64,000 nucleotides of DNA from Macrostomum hystrix (lineage: Eukaryota; Platyhelminthes; Macrostomidae). A program made the position numbers and the translations under genes. Location: NCBI GenBank assembly GCA_950097015.1, contig CATNEN010000025.1, positions 7,916,001 through 7,980,000 on the forward strand. The letters run 5' to 3'. Numbering within the stretch: position 1 is the first letter of the stretch; each line of letters opens with the position of its first letter. The notes below the pieces were generated by a model that was given only the letters and a program-made list of their open reading frames with translations, ran no database searches and was not told where the DNA came from. Of this stretch, positions 20,975 to 32,292 are shown piece by piece.

Positions 20975-22940
20975 ATATGATAGATGAGAAGGAATATAAT
21001 AGATGAGAAGGAATATGATAGATTGATGAGAAGGAATATGATAGATAGATGAGAAGGAATATAATAGATAGATGAGAAGGAATATGATAGATTGATGAGA
21101 AGGAATATAATAGATAGATGAGAAGGAATATGATAGATAGATGAGAAGGAATATGATAGATAGATGAGAAGGAATATAAAAGATAGATGAGAAGGAATAT
21201 GAAAGATAGATGAGAAGGAATATAAAAGATAGATGAGAAGGAATATGAAAGATAGATGAGAAGGAATATAATAGATAGATGAGAAGGAATATGATAGATA
21301 GATGAGAAGGAATATGATAGATAGATGAGAAGGAATATGATAGATAGATGAGAAGGAATATGATAGATAGATGAGAAGGAATATGATAGATAGATGAGAA
21401 GGAATATGATAGATTGATGAGAAGGAATATGATAGATTGATGAGAAGGAATATGATTGATTGATGAGAAGGAATATGATAGATAGATGAGAAGGAATATG
21501 ATAGATAGATGAGAAGGAATATGATAGATTGATGAGAAGGAATATGATAGATTGATGAGAAGGAATATGATAGATTGATGAGAAGGAATATGATAGATTG
21601 ATGAGAAGGAATATGAAAGATAGATGAGAAGGAATATGATAGATAGATGAGAAGGAATATGATAGATAGATGAGAAGGAATATGATAGATAGATGAGAAG
21701 GAATATAATAGATAGATGAGAAGGAATGTGATAGATAGATGAGAAGGAATATGATAGATTGATGAGAAGGAATATGATAGATTGATGAGAAGGAATATGA
21801 TAGATAGATGAGAAGGAATATAATAGATAGATGAGAAGGAATATGATAGATTGATGAGAAGGAATATAATAGATAGATGAGAAGGAATATGATAGATAGA
21901 TGAGAAGGAATATGATAGATAGATGAGAAGGAATATAAAAGATAGATGAGAAGGAATATGAAAGATAGATGAGAAGGAATATAATAGATAGATGAGAAGG
22001 AATATGATAGATAGATGAGAAGGAATATGATAGATAGATGAGAAGGAATATGATAGATAGATGAGAAGGAATATGATAGATAGATGAGAAGGAATATGAT
22101 AGATGAGAAGGAATATGATAGATTGATGAGAAGGAATATGATAGATTGATGAGAAGGAATATGATTGATTGATGAGAAGGAATATGATAGATAGATGAGA
22201 AGGAATATGATAGATAGATGAGAAGGAATATGATAGATAGATGAGAAGGAATATGATAGATTGATGAGAAGGAATATGATAGATTGATGAGAAGGAATAT
22301 GATAGATTGATGAGAAGGAATATGATAGATTGATGAGAAGGAATATGAAAGATAGATGAGAAGGAATATGATAGATAGATGAGAAGGAATATGATAGATA
22401 GATGAGAAGGAATATGATAGATAGATGAGAAGGAATATAATAGATAGATGAGAAGGAATGTGATAGATTGATGAGAAGGAATGTGATAGATTGATGAGAA
22501 GGAATGTGATAGATTGATGAGAAGGAATATGATAGATTGATGAGAAGGAATATGATAGATTGATGAGAAGGAATATGATAGATTGATGAGAAGGAATATG
22601 AAAGATAGATGAGAAGGAATATGATAGATAGATGAGAAGGAATATGATAGATTGATGAGAAGGAATATGATAGATTGATGAGAAGGAATATAATAGATAG
22701 ATGAGAAGGAATATAATAGATAGATGAGAAGGAATGTGATAGATTGATGAGAAGGAATGTGATAGATTGATGAGAAGGAATATAATAGATTGATGAGAAG
22801 GAATATGATAGATTGATGAGAAGGAATATGATAGATTGATGAGAAGGAATATAATAGATTGATGAGAAGGAATATAATAGATAGATGAGAAGGAATGTGA
22901 TAGATTGATGAGAAGGAATATGATAGATTGATGAGAAAAA
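20975..22940. repeat. 23-bp array with about 0.71-kb higher-order repeat
   Basis: About 85 copies of a 23-bp unit, GATAGATGAGAAGGAATATG plus ATA, with a GATTGATGAG variant. The rare marker TATGATTGATTGATGAG occurs at 21451 and 22160 (709 bp apart), and TATAAAAGATAG at 21221 and 21934 (713 bp apart). So a block of about 31 units has been duplicated. Three overlapping minus frames of about 670-740 codons repeat SIYHIPSHLS and are not genes. Confidence 0.97.
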
Positions 22941-23262
22941 ATGCAAAAAATGTAATTCGAAGGAAAGCAGACAATACTAAAGGTCAAACAGCTAGAAAAA
23001 TGAAAACAATATTTCTTTACCAGAAGAAATCATTGAAGATGACAGAAGCAGACACCAGGGAGAATCGGCTATTCGCATGCTGGACATTGAGTCATCGGCT
23101 GAGCAGTTCTAACAAATGGAAGGCGGACCCAAAAAGGAAGAAAAAAAAGAGGAGAGAGCAGAAGTGAAGTGTCGAAATGGGGCATAAAGAGGCTGGCTGG
23201 GAAGAAAAGGATTTTCACGATGGGATGCTGGACACTGAGGGGATGAAGGAGGGAGATGGGAA

Positions 23263-23302
<40 letters not shown>

Positions 23303-23598
23303 ACGCGGACGTGGCAGAGAAAGAAATTAGCGTTTATCGGGCCGAAACGAAATTGGCAAGCGGCCTCTTAAAGACTGGCTGGCCGAGGACAACAGTTTGG
23401 GGGAGGGCCTAGACTATAGCGGGATAAATCTGGCTAGGGATATTTTATGGCAAATTCCGATCCCTAAGTCGCCATTGGCAGGCCAGACCAGTTTAACTTT
23501 TCCCGATAGCGAAGAATCGAGACTGAGTTAGAGAGGAAAGCAATTTATAAATATTTCCGCAACATTTTCGAGAACTAAGCAAAACTTGACAATATAAT
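22941..23598. other. Spacer with a GT microsatellite
   Basis: Unique DNA containing a GT dinucleotide run at about 23266-23300. A 79-codon Lys-rich plus frame (22928-23167) lacks any domain. Confidence 0.6.
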
Positions 23599-23872
23599 AT
23601 GGAATGGGATGGGGTGGGACGGGATGGGATGGGACGGGATGGGATGGGATGGGATGGGATGGGATGGGACGGGATGGGATGGGATAGTATGGGATGGGAT
23701 GAGATGGGATGAGATGGGATGGGATGGGATGGGATGAGAAGGGATGGGATGGGATGGGATGGGATGGGATGGGACGGGATGGGATGGGATGGGATAGTAT
23801 GGGATGGTATGTGATGGTATGGGATGGGTTGGGATGGGATGAGATGGGATGAGATGGGATGGGATGGGTAGG
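23599..23872. repeat. Pentanucleotide array (GGGAT)
   Basis: About 54 copies of GATGG with C, A and T substitutions (GGGAC, GAGAT, AGTAT). The G-rich strand has runs of three Gs every five bases and could form G-quadruplexes. Confidence 0.96.
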
Positions 23873-24375
23873 TGGTATATGATGCCTAGGGATCGTTTTG
23901 AAGCTATATCTACCGTAAAATCTGCAGCCTATTACACTTCTAACTTTCGTGACGAAGCCGTTTTCGCCAGAAGGGAGTTACTCTCTCTGAAAAAAAATTA
24001 TTTCTAGAGCAGTAACAAACATATTCTGTAAAAAAATATTGAAAAGTTTAGCAGCTCCGGTGTGAAGCTACTTGATTCTTCCCAGAGTCCTCGTCAGTTG
24101 ATTCCGGCCCATTACTCTCGGCCTCTAATTCTCTTTCTCTTATTCCCCAGCTCCACCTAGAAATCCCTCAGAAGGGATTAGAGAAACTGATTGCCTGGGG
24201 ATTTCTCTATTGGAGTGAGAGAGAGGGAGAGTTGCTTGTCCTCGGAGGATCCCCATTCAGAAAATCCCACTGCAGCAATTGCAACTGCGGATGCCTTTTT
24301 TACGTTCAATTTTGGCATCTGGGCCAATCAGTGCACGGCAAATCACTTCGAACACAACTGAGCGGGAACTCAACT
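23873..24375. other. Spacer, no gene seen
   Basis: About 500 bases of unique DNA. Nothing recognised. Confidence 0.55.
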
Positions 24376-25160
24376 TCATTCTTCATTCTTCGTTCTTCGT
24401 TCTTCGTTCTTTATTCTGCAGTCTTCATTCTTCATTATTCAATAATTATTATTAATTTCTCATTATTAATTATTCAATCATTAGTATTCATTTTTCATTT
24501 TTCATTCTTCATTCTTCGTTCTTCATTATTCATTCTTCATTCTGCATTCTTCGTTCTTCATTATTCATTATTCAGTCTTCATTCTTCATTCTTCGTTCTT
24601 CGTCCTTCGTTCTTCATTCTTCATTCTTCATTCTTCATTCTTCATTCTTCATTCTTCGTTCTTCGTCCTTCGTTCTTCATTCTTCATTCTTCATTCTTCG
24701 TTCTTTATTATTCATTCTTCATTCTGCATTCTTCGTTCTTCATTATTCATTATTCAGTCTTCATTCTTCATTCTTCGTTCTTCGTCCTTCGTTCTTCATT
24801 CTTCATTCTTCATTCTTCATTCTTCATTCTTCATTCTTCGTTCTTCGTCCTTCGTTCTTCATTCTTCATTCTTCATTCTTCGTTCTTTATTATTCATTCT
24901 TCATTCTTCATTCTTCATTCTTCATTCTTCATTCTTCATTCTTCATTCTTCATTCTTCATTCTTCATTCTTCGTTCTTCGTCCTTCGTTCTTCATTCTTC
25001 ATTCTTCATTCTTCATTCTTCGTTCTTCGTCCTTCGTTCTTCATTCTTCATTCTTCATTCTTCATTCTTCATTCTTCATTCTTCGTTCTTCGTCCTTCGT
25101 TCTTCATTCTTCATTGTTTATTCTTCACTCTTCACTCTTCACTCTTCATTCTTCATTCTT
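24376..25160. repeat. 7-bp pyrimidine-rich array
   Basis: About 110 copies of TTCATTC with TTCGTTC, GTCCTTC and TTTATTA variants. Blocks of roughly 185 bp with the order TTATTCAGTCTTCATTC ... CGTCCTTCG recur, for example near 24560-24610 and 24740-24790. The 337-codon plus frame through it (SSFFILH peptides) is an artefact. Confidence 0.95.
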
Positions 25161-25989
25161 ACTATTCGCAGACAGATTTCCTGGAAAGTTTCGGGTCAAA
25201 TCGCCACTCAATAGAAGTAGATTAGGAGCAGCGGAAAGTCTATAAGGCTGAGACATCATCACCCTCCATAGGCAGTTGAGTGACTCAAGTTTAGGGGCTT
25301 CAGTTGTTATCATGTTTCACCCGCATCCTGAATCTCAACTTCCCTTTCTTTTATCCCCATCCTTCCCGTCCGTAGTGCGGCCCGATTCTCCCGCAAATCC
25401 CCATTCGCTCTAAAAAGGCTTAGCTAACTATTCTCCGAGTCAGAACTCATCTAGATCGAATTTCTAGACTTTGCACCAGCAACGGGATTTGAGCACTTCT
25501 CAAACTAACGGTCTCTCTGAATCCTTCGAAATTCCCCCTCCAAGGGAGTTGTAATTTCACTTTATTCTGAAGTCTGTGCACCGCGTTGCTGTTCAGGACT
25601 CTGGGATCCAGACCCAGTTTTATCGATCTGATTCTCTCTGTAGAAAGCGGGAACTCAAATCACTTCAGCTCTGGGAGGAATTTTGGAGAGCGCGGCCCCC
25701 ACTAGAAAGCCACTTTCATATAGTAAACCAAATTCTAGACTTGAAGTGATGAGCAGTCTTTGAGCACCATCAGCGGGGCTGCTTCGGATTTTCAGGTTTG
25801 ACAAAAAGTGCAAAATTTAGATTCCATCGATGACTGGATTCGGAACAAGTGATTAAATTCACTCCGTGTCAAGCGCTGCAATGAGTGGGTGACAAAAATG
25901 ACAGCTTCTGTGTAATGGAAGCTTTTCGATAGCTGAGAATATCGATTGTCTGAATCAACATTTCTTCGGGGTAATGGGTTATGGATTTT
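25161..25989. other. Spacer, no gene seen
   Basis: About 830 bases of unique DNA. The string GAAAGTTTCGGGTCAAAT near 25181 resembles GGAAGTTTCGGGTGAAAT near 27878, possibly fragments of one dispersed repeat. No exon recognised. Confidence 0.5.
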
Positions 25990-26385
25990 AGATTATTCCA
26001 GGGCCAAAGCAAGCAATAGATTTAACACTCTAAATAAGATCTGGCCATAGACATTATACACTCACTAATTGGAGTGAGACCATAGACATTCTGACGGGAC
26101 TTGACTAATTGGGATTTGGCCATAGACATTATGGGCGCTCTAATTGGTATCTGGCCATAGACAGTATACACTCACTGATTTGAGTGATACCATAGACATT
26201 GTGACACTCTCTAGTTGGGATTTGGTCATAGACATTATGACGCTTTAACTGGAATTCGGCCATAGACAGTATGAGGCTCTAACTGGAATTTGGCCATAGA
26301 CAGTATGACGCTCTAACTTGGATTTTGCCATCGAAATCAAGACAATCTATTTGGGATCTGACCATAGACATTACAGGCTCTGTAA
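25990..26385. repeat. Old, degenerate repeat array with CCATAGACA core
   Basis: About nine diverged units of roughly 40-50 bp, each with the core GGCCATAGACA or ACCATAGACATT and a following CTCTAACTGG-like segment. Divergence is far higher than in other arrays, suggesting an old, no longer homogenised minisatellite. Confidence 0.7.
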
Positions 26386-27130
26386 ATAGTATTGTACAGT
26401 ATAAAGAATTCATAGTAATTTGATCCAAGATAAAAAATCAGTCAGATTATCGTGACAAATAGCATAAAATATGTTTGCTTATCTAGTTAGCAGTAATGCT
26501 ATAATGATGTGCTATATCTATGACCTGCTGAGCACCAAAGATTAGTTAAAAGTGTGCTCAGTGATCAGCGAGTGCCGCTGTCTAGTGAGCTAGTGAGTAA
26601 AAACGATAGACTGGAGCTGAGAGGACAAGGACTAGAGTGGGGTGGGGTGGCGCCAGGTAGGGCCGACAGATATATGGCAATTTGATTATAAGGCACGCGG
26701 CGTCATGCAATTTTTCGGCGCCACTCAGAGACCAAAGCAGAATTTTTTGTGGATGACTTATCACCCCGCATCCCCATCTATCTCTCACAAACTCCCAAAG
26801 AGAGCAACTCAGGTAAATATAGAGAAATTTGGTAACTTATTGTGTTGTAGTTTCACCCTCTGTCAGCGGGCTGATCAATGAGTAGCGGGAGGCAGTGGTA
26901 ATGCTAGTAATAATAATGCTGGCTATAACAATCATGCCAGCCATTATTTATTGATATGAGTGCGTATGGGAGATGCGAAAACTTGTGTCAGCCAAGTGCG
27001 GGATAAAATCCCAAAAACATGATTCTAAAGTTAACGGCCAGGAAAGGATTTTACATAATTGGCTACAACGCAGATGTAAGAAAAATTATGCACATTAAAC
27101 ACAAAACACGGGCAAAAGCTAGAAAGTCAG
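26386..27130. other. Spacer, no gene seen
   Basis: About 745 bases. A 79-codon plus frame (26642-26881) contains a CTCAG|GTAAAT donor-like site but no recognisable domain. Confidence 0.45.
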
Positions 27131-27600
27131 TCTTAGGAGCCGGGAAGTCACTCTGGAAGGGAATTTTAAGAGTTACCCTGGAAGTTTAAAAGTCACTCTG
27201 GAAGGGAAGTTTTAAAGTTACTCTCTCTCTCTGGAAGTTTAAAAGTCAGTCTGGAAGTTAAAAAGTCAGTCTGGAAGTAAGAAAGTCACTCTGTAAGTAA
27301 GAAAGTCACTCTGGAAGTAATAATGTCACTCTGGAAGTAAGAATGTCACTCTGGAAGTAAGAAAGTCACTCTGGAAGTAAGAAGGTCACTCTGGAAGTAA
27401 GAAGGTCACTCTGGAAGTAAGAAGGTCACTCTGGAAGTAAGAAGGTCACTCTGGAAGTAAGAAGGTTACTCTGGAAAGTAAGAAGGTCACTCTGGAAGTA
27501 AAAATGTGACTCTGGAAGTAAGAAGGTCACTCTTAAAGCTAGAAAGTCACTCTGGAAGCAATAGACTCACTAAAAAAATCAAGAAGTCACTCTGGCATCT
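27131..27600. repeat. 20-bp array
   Basis: About 20 copies of GTCACTCTGGAAGTAAGAAG. The central copies are uniform and the outer ones diverged (TTTAAAAGTCA forms). Confidence 0.94.
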
Positions 27601-28002
27601 GGAGTTCATTTTGATTTTTAAGACACTCTGGCAGACAGAAAGTAATTTAACACTCTGAATAGTATTGCCATAGCTTAAGAGTATGGCATTTCTTTAAAGT
27701 TAAAACATATTCATTCCACACAAGAAACCTCCAAAAATTTTCTGTTTCCAAGTTAAAGAACTTTCTTTAGCGTGAGGTCACTCAGCTAGGCATTGGACAC
27801 GATAAGTTACTTTGCTTTCTGCACAAACCCGCAACTGATGGAGTGGCTTGTCGCTATGCGAACCGATTTTTTGGGAAGTTTCGGGTGAAATTACTGTCCG
27901 GGGTTGTATCTGTCCATTTAGGAAATCGATCTCCCTTGCTGTGCCACGCTAGCTCGTTGGTTCCTGCAAGTCATGCAACAGGTTTTAGAATAATTTTTTC
28001 AG
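27601..28002. other. Spacer, no gene seen
   Basis: About 400 bases of unique DNA, ending at the SINE-like element. Confidence 0.5.
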
Positions 28003-28115
28003 GTACAGTGTCGGACTCAAGACTTGAATGTCGCGGGTTCGATTCCTGACTCCACAGGAATAATTTAGATCTTTTAGCAAGACACTTAATTCTATTTAGT
28101 ATATTGCGATTTAGC
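28003..28115 (+). mobile_element. tRNA-derived SINE remnant (family 2, tRNA-Leu-like)
   Basis: A tRNA-like 3' half is visible: an anticodon-arm-like GACTCAAGACTT, then a near-perfect Pol III box B, GGGTTCGATTCC (28035-28046), then CTGACTCCACAGG. Some 30 bases on is GCAAGACACTTAA (28077-28089), which resembles the conserved GGCAAGACACTTTA-like segment in the body of many metazoan tRNA-SINEs. No box A is clear, so the 5' part is missing or decayed. A plain tRNA pseudogene is the alternative, but the downstream segment favours a SINE. Confidence 0.55.
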
Positions 28116-28134
28116 TCGGATAATTGAGGTGGGT

Positions 28135-28790
28135 CTGATCTCCACTCTCCTGATCTCCCACTCTCCTGATCTCCCACTCTCCCACTCTCCTGATCTCCCA
28201 CTCTCCTGATCTCCCACTCTCCTGATCTCCCACTCTCCCACTCTCCTGATCTCCCACTCTCCTGATCTCCACTCTCCTGATCTCCCACTCTCCCACTCTT
28301 CTGATCTCCCACTCTCCTGATCTCCCACTCTCCCACTCTCCTGATCTCCCACTCTCCCACTCTCCTGATCTCCCACTCTCCCACTCTCCTGATCTCCACT
28401 CTCCTGATCTCCCACTCTCCCACTCTTCTGATCTCCCACTCTCCTGATCTCCCACTCTCCCACTCTCCTGATCTCCCACTCTCCCACTCTCCTGATCTCC
28501 CACTCTCCCACTCTTCTGATCTCCCACTCTCCTGATCTCCCACTCTCCCACTCTCCTGATCTCCCACTCTCCCACTCTTCTGATCTCCCACTCTCCCACT
28601 CTCCCACTCTCCTGATCTCCCACTCTCCCACTCTCCCACTCTCCTGATCTCCCACTCTCCTGATCTCCCACTCTCCCACTCTCCTGATCTCCACTCTCCT
28701 GATCTCCACTCTCCTGATCTCCACTCTCCTGATCTCCACTCTCCCACTCTCCCTCCCTCTCTCCCTCTCTCCCTCTCTCCCACTTTCCTA
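28135..28790. repeat. 8/11/19-bp pyrimidine array (CTGATCTCCCACTCTC)
   Basis: About 650 bases made of CTGATCTCC and CACTCTCC modules in variable order, with occasional TTCTGATC. It begins 20 bases after the SINE remnant. Three minus frames of 215-274 codons repeat GEWEIRRV and are artefacts. Confidence 0.95.
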
Positions 28791-29077
28791 GCCACAGAAA
28801 CTTATCGCCCAGGTAAAGCACAGACTTCTCTCTACAATGTTTTAGAAAGCTAAAGCAGTGTTTTGCAATGCAGAAAATGCATCATTCATGAGCCACTGAC
28901 TGTGAGACCAGTTGAGCAGCTTACCTATTGATACTGGCTGCGAGAACCTAGTGCAACTTGTTTCTCAAACTTACATACCGTTTAAGTCCTGAAAAGTAAA
29001 GTAGAGACCTTGAATTTACTTTTCCTGCAATTTTTATACTCAATAGTACCCCTCGTTTCATTTTCACTCTATTTCTC
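28791..29077. other. Spacer, no gene seen
   Basis: Unique sequence, about 290 bases, no features recognised. Confidence 0.5.
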
Positions 29078-29700
29078 CTTCTATCCACTGTTCTATCCTC
29101 TGTTCTATCCACTGTTCTATTCACTGTTCTATTCACTGTTCTATCCACTGTTCTATCCACTGTTCTATCCACTGTTCTATCCTCTGTTCTATCCTCTGTT
29201 CTATTCACTGTTCTATTCACTGTTCTATCCACTGTTCTATCCTCTGTTCTATTCACTGTTCTATTCACTGTTCTATCCACTGTTCTATCCTCTGTTCTTA
29301 TCCACTGTTCTATTCACTGTTCTATTCACTGTTCTATCCTCTGTTCTTATCCACTGTTCTATCCACTGTTCTATCCACTGTTCTATCCACTGTTCTATCC
29401 ACTGTTCTATCCTCTGTTCTATTCACTGTTCTATTCACTGTTCTATTCACTGTTCTATCCTCTGTTCTTATCCACTGTTCTATCCACTGTTCTATCCACT
29501 GTTCTATCCACTGTTCTATCCACTGTTCTATCCACTGTTCTATCCTCTGTTCTATTCACTGTTCTATTCACTGTTCTATCCACTGTTCTATCCACTGTTC
29601 TATCCACTGTTCTATCCACTGTTCTATCCACTGTTCTATCCACTGTTCTATCCACTGTTCTATCTACTGTTCTATCTACTGTTCTATCCCCCATTCTATC
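29078..29700. repeat. 12-bp tandem array, copy B
   Basis: About 52 copies of CTATCCACTGTT with abundant CTATTCACTGTT and CTATCCTCTGTT variants, plus several TTCTTATCC insertions of one T. It uses the same unit and orientation as the array at 5595-6255, which carries one such T insertion too. Confidence 0.97.
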
Positions 29701-30382
29701 CGTATTCAATTCCTCATTCAATGTCTATACAATCGGCAGCTCTGACTCAGATTGAGTTGCATTAGCCGCAATGCTCAGTTGTCCCACTGAAGCATTGGAT
29801 CCACTTGAAACTCAAGTAGGTCATTTCCCATCTTCCAATCTTTTGCCTTCACTCGCCCGGCTTCAGAAATATTGGCCTGATTTCCAGCCACCGGCAGGAG
29901 GAACAAGTCTTTGGTAGGCCAAATGCCAAAACACTTTAAACTAGCTTTTCTTAACCTCCGCTCCTAGGAGCAGCCCTTCAAGTGGCCGATGCTTCTGTTT
30001 TTTCGCATCCGTTTTTTTGCTGTGATTTCCCATCCAAAGCGACGGTAAGTGGAAGCATTAAATCCTCTTTGTTGTTAGGGCGGGGGAGAAGAATCGGTGT
30101 TTCTGGTCATCAATGAACCCACCGATTGTTACAATACTTTCCTGGCGAGCGGCATCAATGATCCACTTTCACCAGAAACGGCTCTCTGAAGGCTCTCTTA
30201 CAAGAGAAGAACTGCTACTTTAAGAAGTTGGCTTCTTCAATGGAAACAAAAAATTCTTCCTTGGTGTTGGGACAACTCAGCCTGACCTGGAAGCTAGTGA
30301 TTTTATAGCTGCATTGTTCTCATTTTCTATTTTCATATCTTCAGCTCGAGTGCTTCCTAAATGAAACCTGTTTTCTCTTGGA
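29701..30382. other. Spacer, no gene seen
   Basis: About 680 bases of unique DNA without a recognisable exon. Confidence 0.5.
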
Positions 30383-30975
30383 ACCTCATCTCCCTTCTCA
30401 GAATATCTTCATCTCCACTCTCAGAATCTTTATCTCCCCTTTCAAAACCGTCATCTCCCCTCTTAGAACCATCATCTCCACTCTCAGAATATCTTCATCT
30501 TCCCTCTCAGAATCTTCATCTTCCCTCTCAGAACCATCATCTCCCCTCTCAGAATATTTTCATCTTCCCTCTCAGAATCTTCATCTTCCCTCTCAGAATC
30601 TTAATCTCCCCTCTCAGAATCTTTATCTCCCCTCTCAGAATCTTAATCTCCCCTCTCAGAATCTTCATCTCCCCTCTCAGAATCTTAATCTCCCCTCTCA
30701 GAATCTTCATCTCCCCTCTTAGAACCTTCATCTCCCCTCTCAGAATATCTTCATCTTCCCTCTCAGAACCATCATCTCCCCTCTCAGAACCTTCATCTCC
30801 CCTCTTAGAACCTTCATCTCCCCTCTCAGAATATCTTCATCTTCCCTCTCAGAACCATCATCTCTCCTCTCAGAATCTTAATCTCCACTCTTAGAACCTT
30901 CATCTCCCCTCTCAGAATATATTCATCTTCCCTCTCAGAACCTTCATCTCCCCCTCGAAACCTTCATCTCACTGT
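30383..30975. repeat. 21-bp pyrimidine-rich array
   Basis: About 27 copies of TCAGAATCTTCATCTCCCCT plus C, with TCTTCATCTTCC, AACCATCATC and AATATCTTCATC variants. Frames are open in several phases because the unit is divisible by three. Confidence 0.94.
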
Positions 30976-31552
30976 CTTTTCCTTCATCTCGTCCTTCTGG
31001 ACCCTGTGTTTCATTCGCTATTATCTCTCTCGTTCCCAATTGCTTTCTTTTGTGTCTGTCACGTTCCAAAGTGCAGTGAGCAGAAAAACGCCACTTTTTC
31101 CCTTTCCTTTGTGGCCATGCCGTTTAGGGGATTTTAAACGCGCACATAAATTTCCTATTTTCCATCCCCCCATTAATTATTGAGAATTCTTAACTAACAA
31201 ATCCTAGAGCCAATGCGAGTTGGCCGGTGTTTGTGTTTTGGAAAGAGAGAAATTAATGCCAGGTTAATTATTGTCAGTTGCCATGGGCCTGATTATCATT
31301 CTCTCAGAGAAGGGAAATTATTTTGGGGATTTCGGGAGGCAGCTTAAACTGAGTCAGACTGGATATTTAAAAGTCTAGTTAGAGAAGACACTTGGATCTA
31401 CATCGGAATAAATGAATATAATTTAAGCCGATTTTGAAGGAGCCATGATTCTAATACATTTCTTAGAATATCGATAATTCGGGTCTTGTTTTAAGTAAAA
31501 GTACAATTACTTTAAGTTTTTCAAAATACTGGCTTAGAACTTCTCGCTAATT
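30976..31552. other. Spacer, no gene seen
   Basis: About 580 bases of AT-rich unique DNA. Confidence 0.5.
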
Positions 31553-32095
31553 GGTCCCTTTATCTCCCTCCCTGTCCCTTTATCTACCTTCCCTGTCCCT
31601 TCATCTACCTTCTCATTCCCTTCATCTACCTTCCCTGTCCCTTCATCTCCCTCCCTGTCCCTTCATCTCCCTTCTTATTCCCTTCATCTACCTTCTCATT
31701 CCCTTCATCTACCTTCTCATTCCCTTCATCTACCTTCTCATTCCCTTCATCTACCTTCTCATTCCCTTCATCTACCTTCTCATTTCCTTCATCCACCTTC
31801 TCATTCCGTTCATCCACCTTCTCATTCCCTTCATCTACCTTCTCATTTCCTTCATCCACCTTCTCATTCCCTTCATCCACCTTCTCATTCCCTTCATCTA
31901 CCTTCTCATTCCCTTCATCTCCCATCCCTGTCCCTTCATCATCTCCCTTCCATGTCCCTTCATCTACCTTCTCATTCCCTTCATCTACCTTCTCATTCCC
32001 TTCATCTACCTTCCCTATCCCTTCATCTCCCTTGCCTATCCCTTCATCTACTTTCTCATTCCCTTCATCCACCTTCTCATTCCCTTCATATCGCT
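31553..32095. repeat. 21-bp pyrimidine-rich array
   Basis: About 25 copies of TTCATCTACCTTCTCATTCC plus C, with CATCCACC and CCCTGTCCC variants. The plus frame (31551-32105) and the minus frame (31626-32072) are both open. Openness on both strands argues against coding. Confidence 0.95.
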
Positions 32096-32159
32096 TGAGT
32101 ACTAGAGAATCTATAGGATTTTTTCTAAGGTAATTTAGGCTGGTTTAAACAGACGGCGA

Positions 32160-32172
32160 GCATTGTATTGGG
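32160..32172. other. Target-site duplication, left copy
   Basis: GCATTGTATTGGG, identical to 38227-38239 on the other side of the retrotransposon. It marks the 3' end of the minus-strand element. Confidence 0.8.
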
Positions 32173-32292
32173 CCTTGACTTACTTGACTTAGCGGCAGGG
32201 GGCCTCCATGACGGACGCAGCGAGGAGGCGGCTGTTGCCGCCCATATCGCTAACCCCTGGCAGCCAGACGGCCTCCAGCGAGGCGGTGCCGC
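32173..32292 (-). other. Retrotransposon 3' UTR and repeat tail
   Basis: About 120 bases follow the ORF2 stop. On the minus strand the element ends CTAAGTCAAGTAAGTCAAGG then CC, that is, two tandem TAAGTCAAG copies directly before the target-site duplication. Short tandem tails in place of poly(A) are known in the I group of LINEs. Confidence 0.65.

Noticed and set aside
20771-22987. 738-codon SIYHIPSH repeat protein
   Set aside because: 23-bp array; all three minus frames give the same repeat, so no frame is preferred.
23599-23872. Telomeric or interstitial telomere repeat
   Set aside because: The GGGAT unit is not a known animal telomere motif (TTAGGG type) and copies are degenerate.
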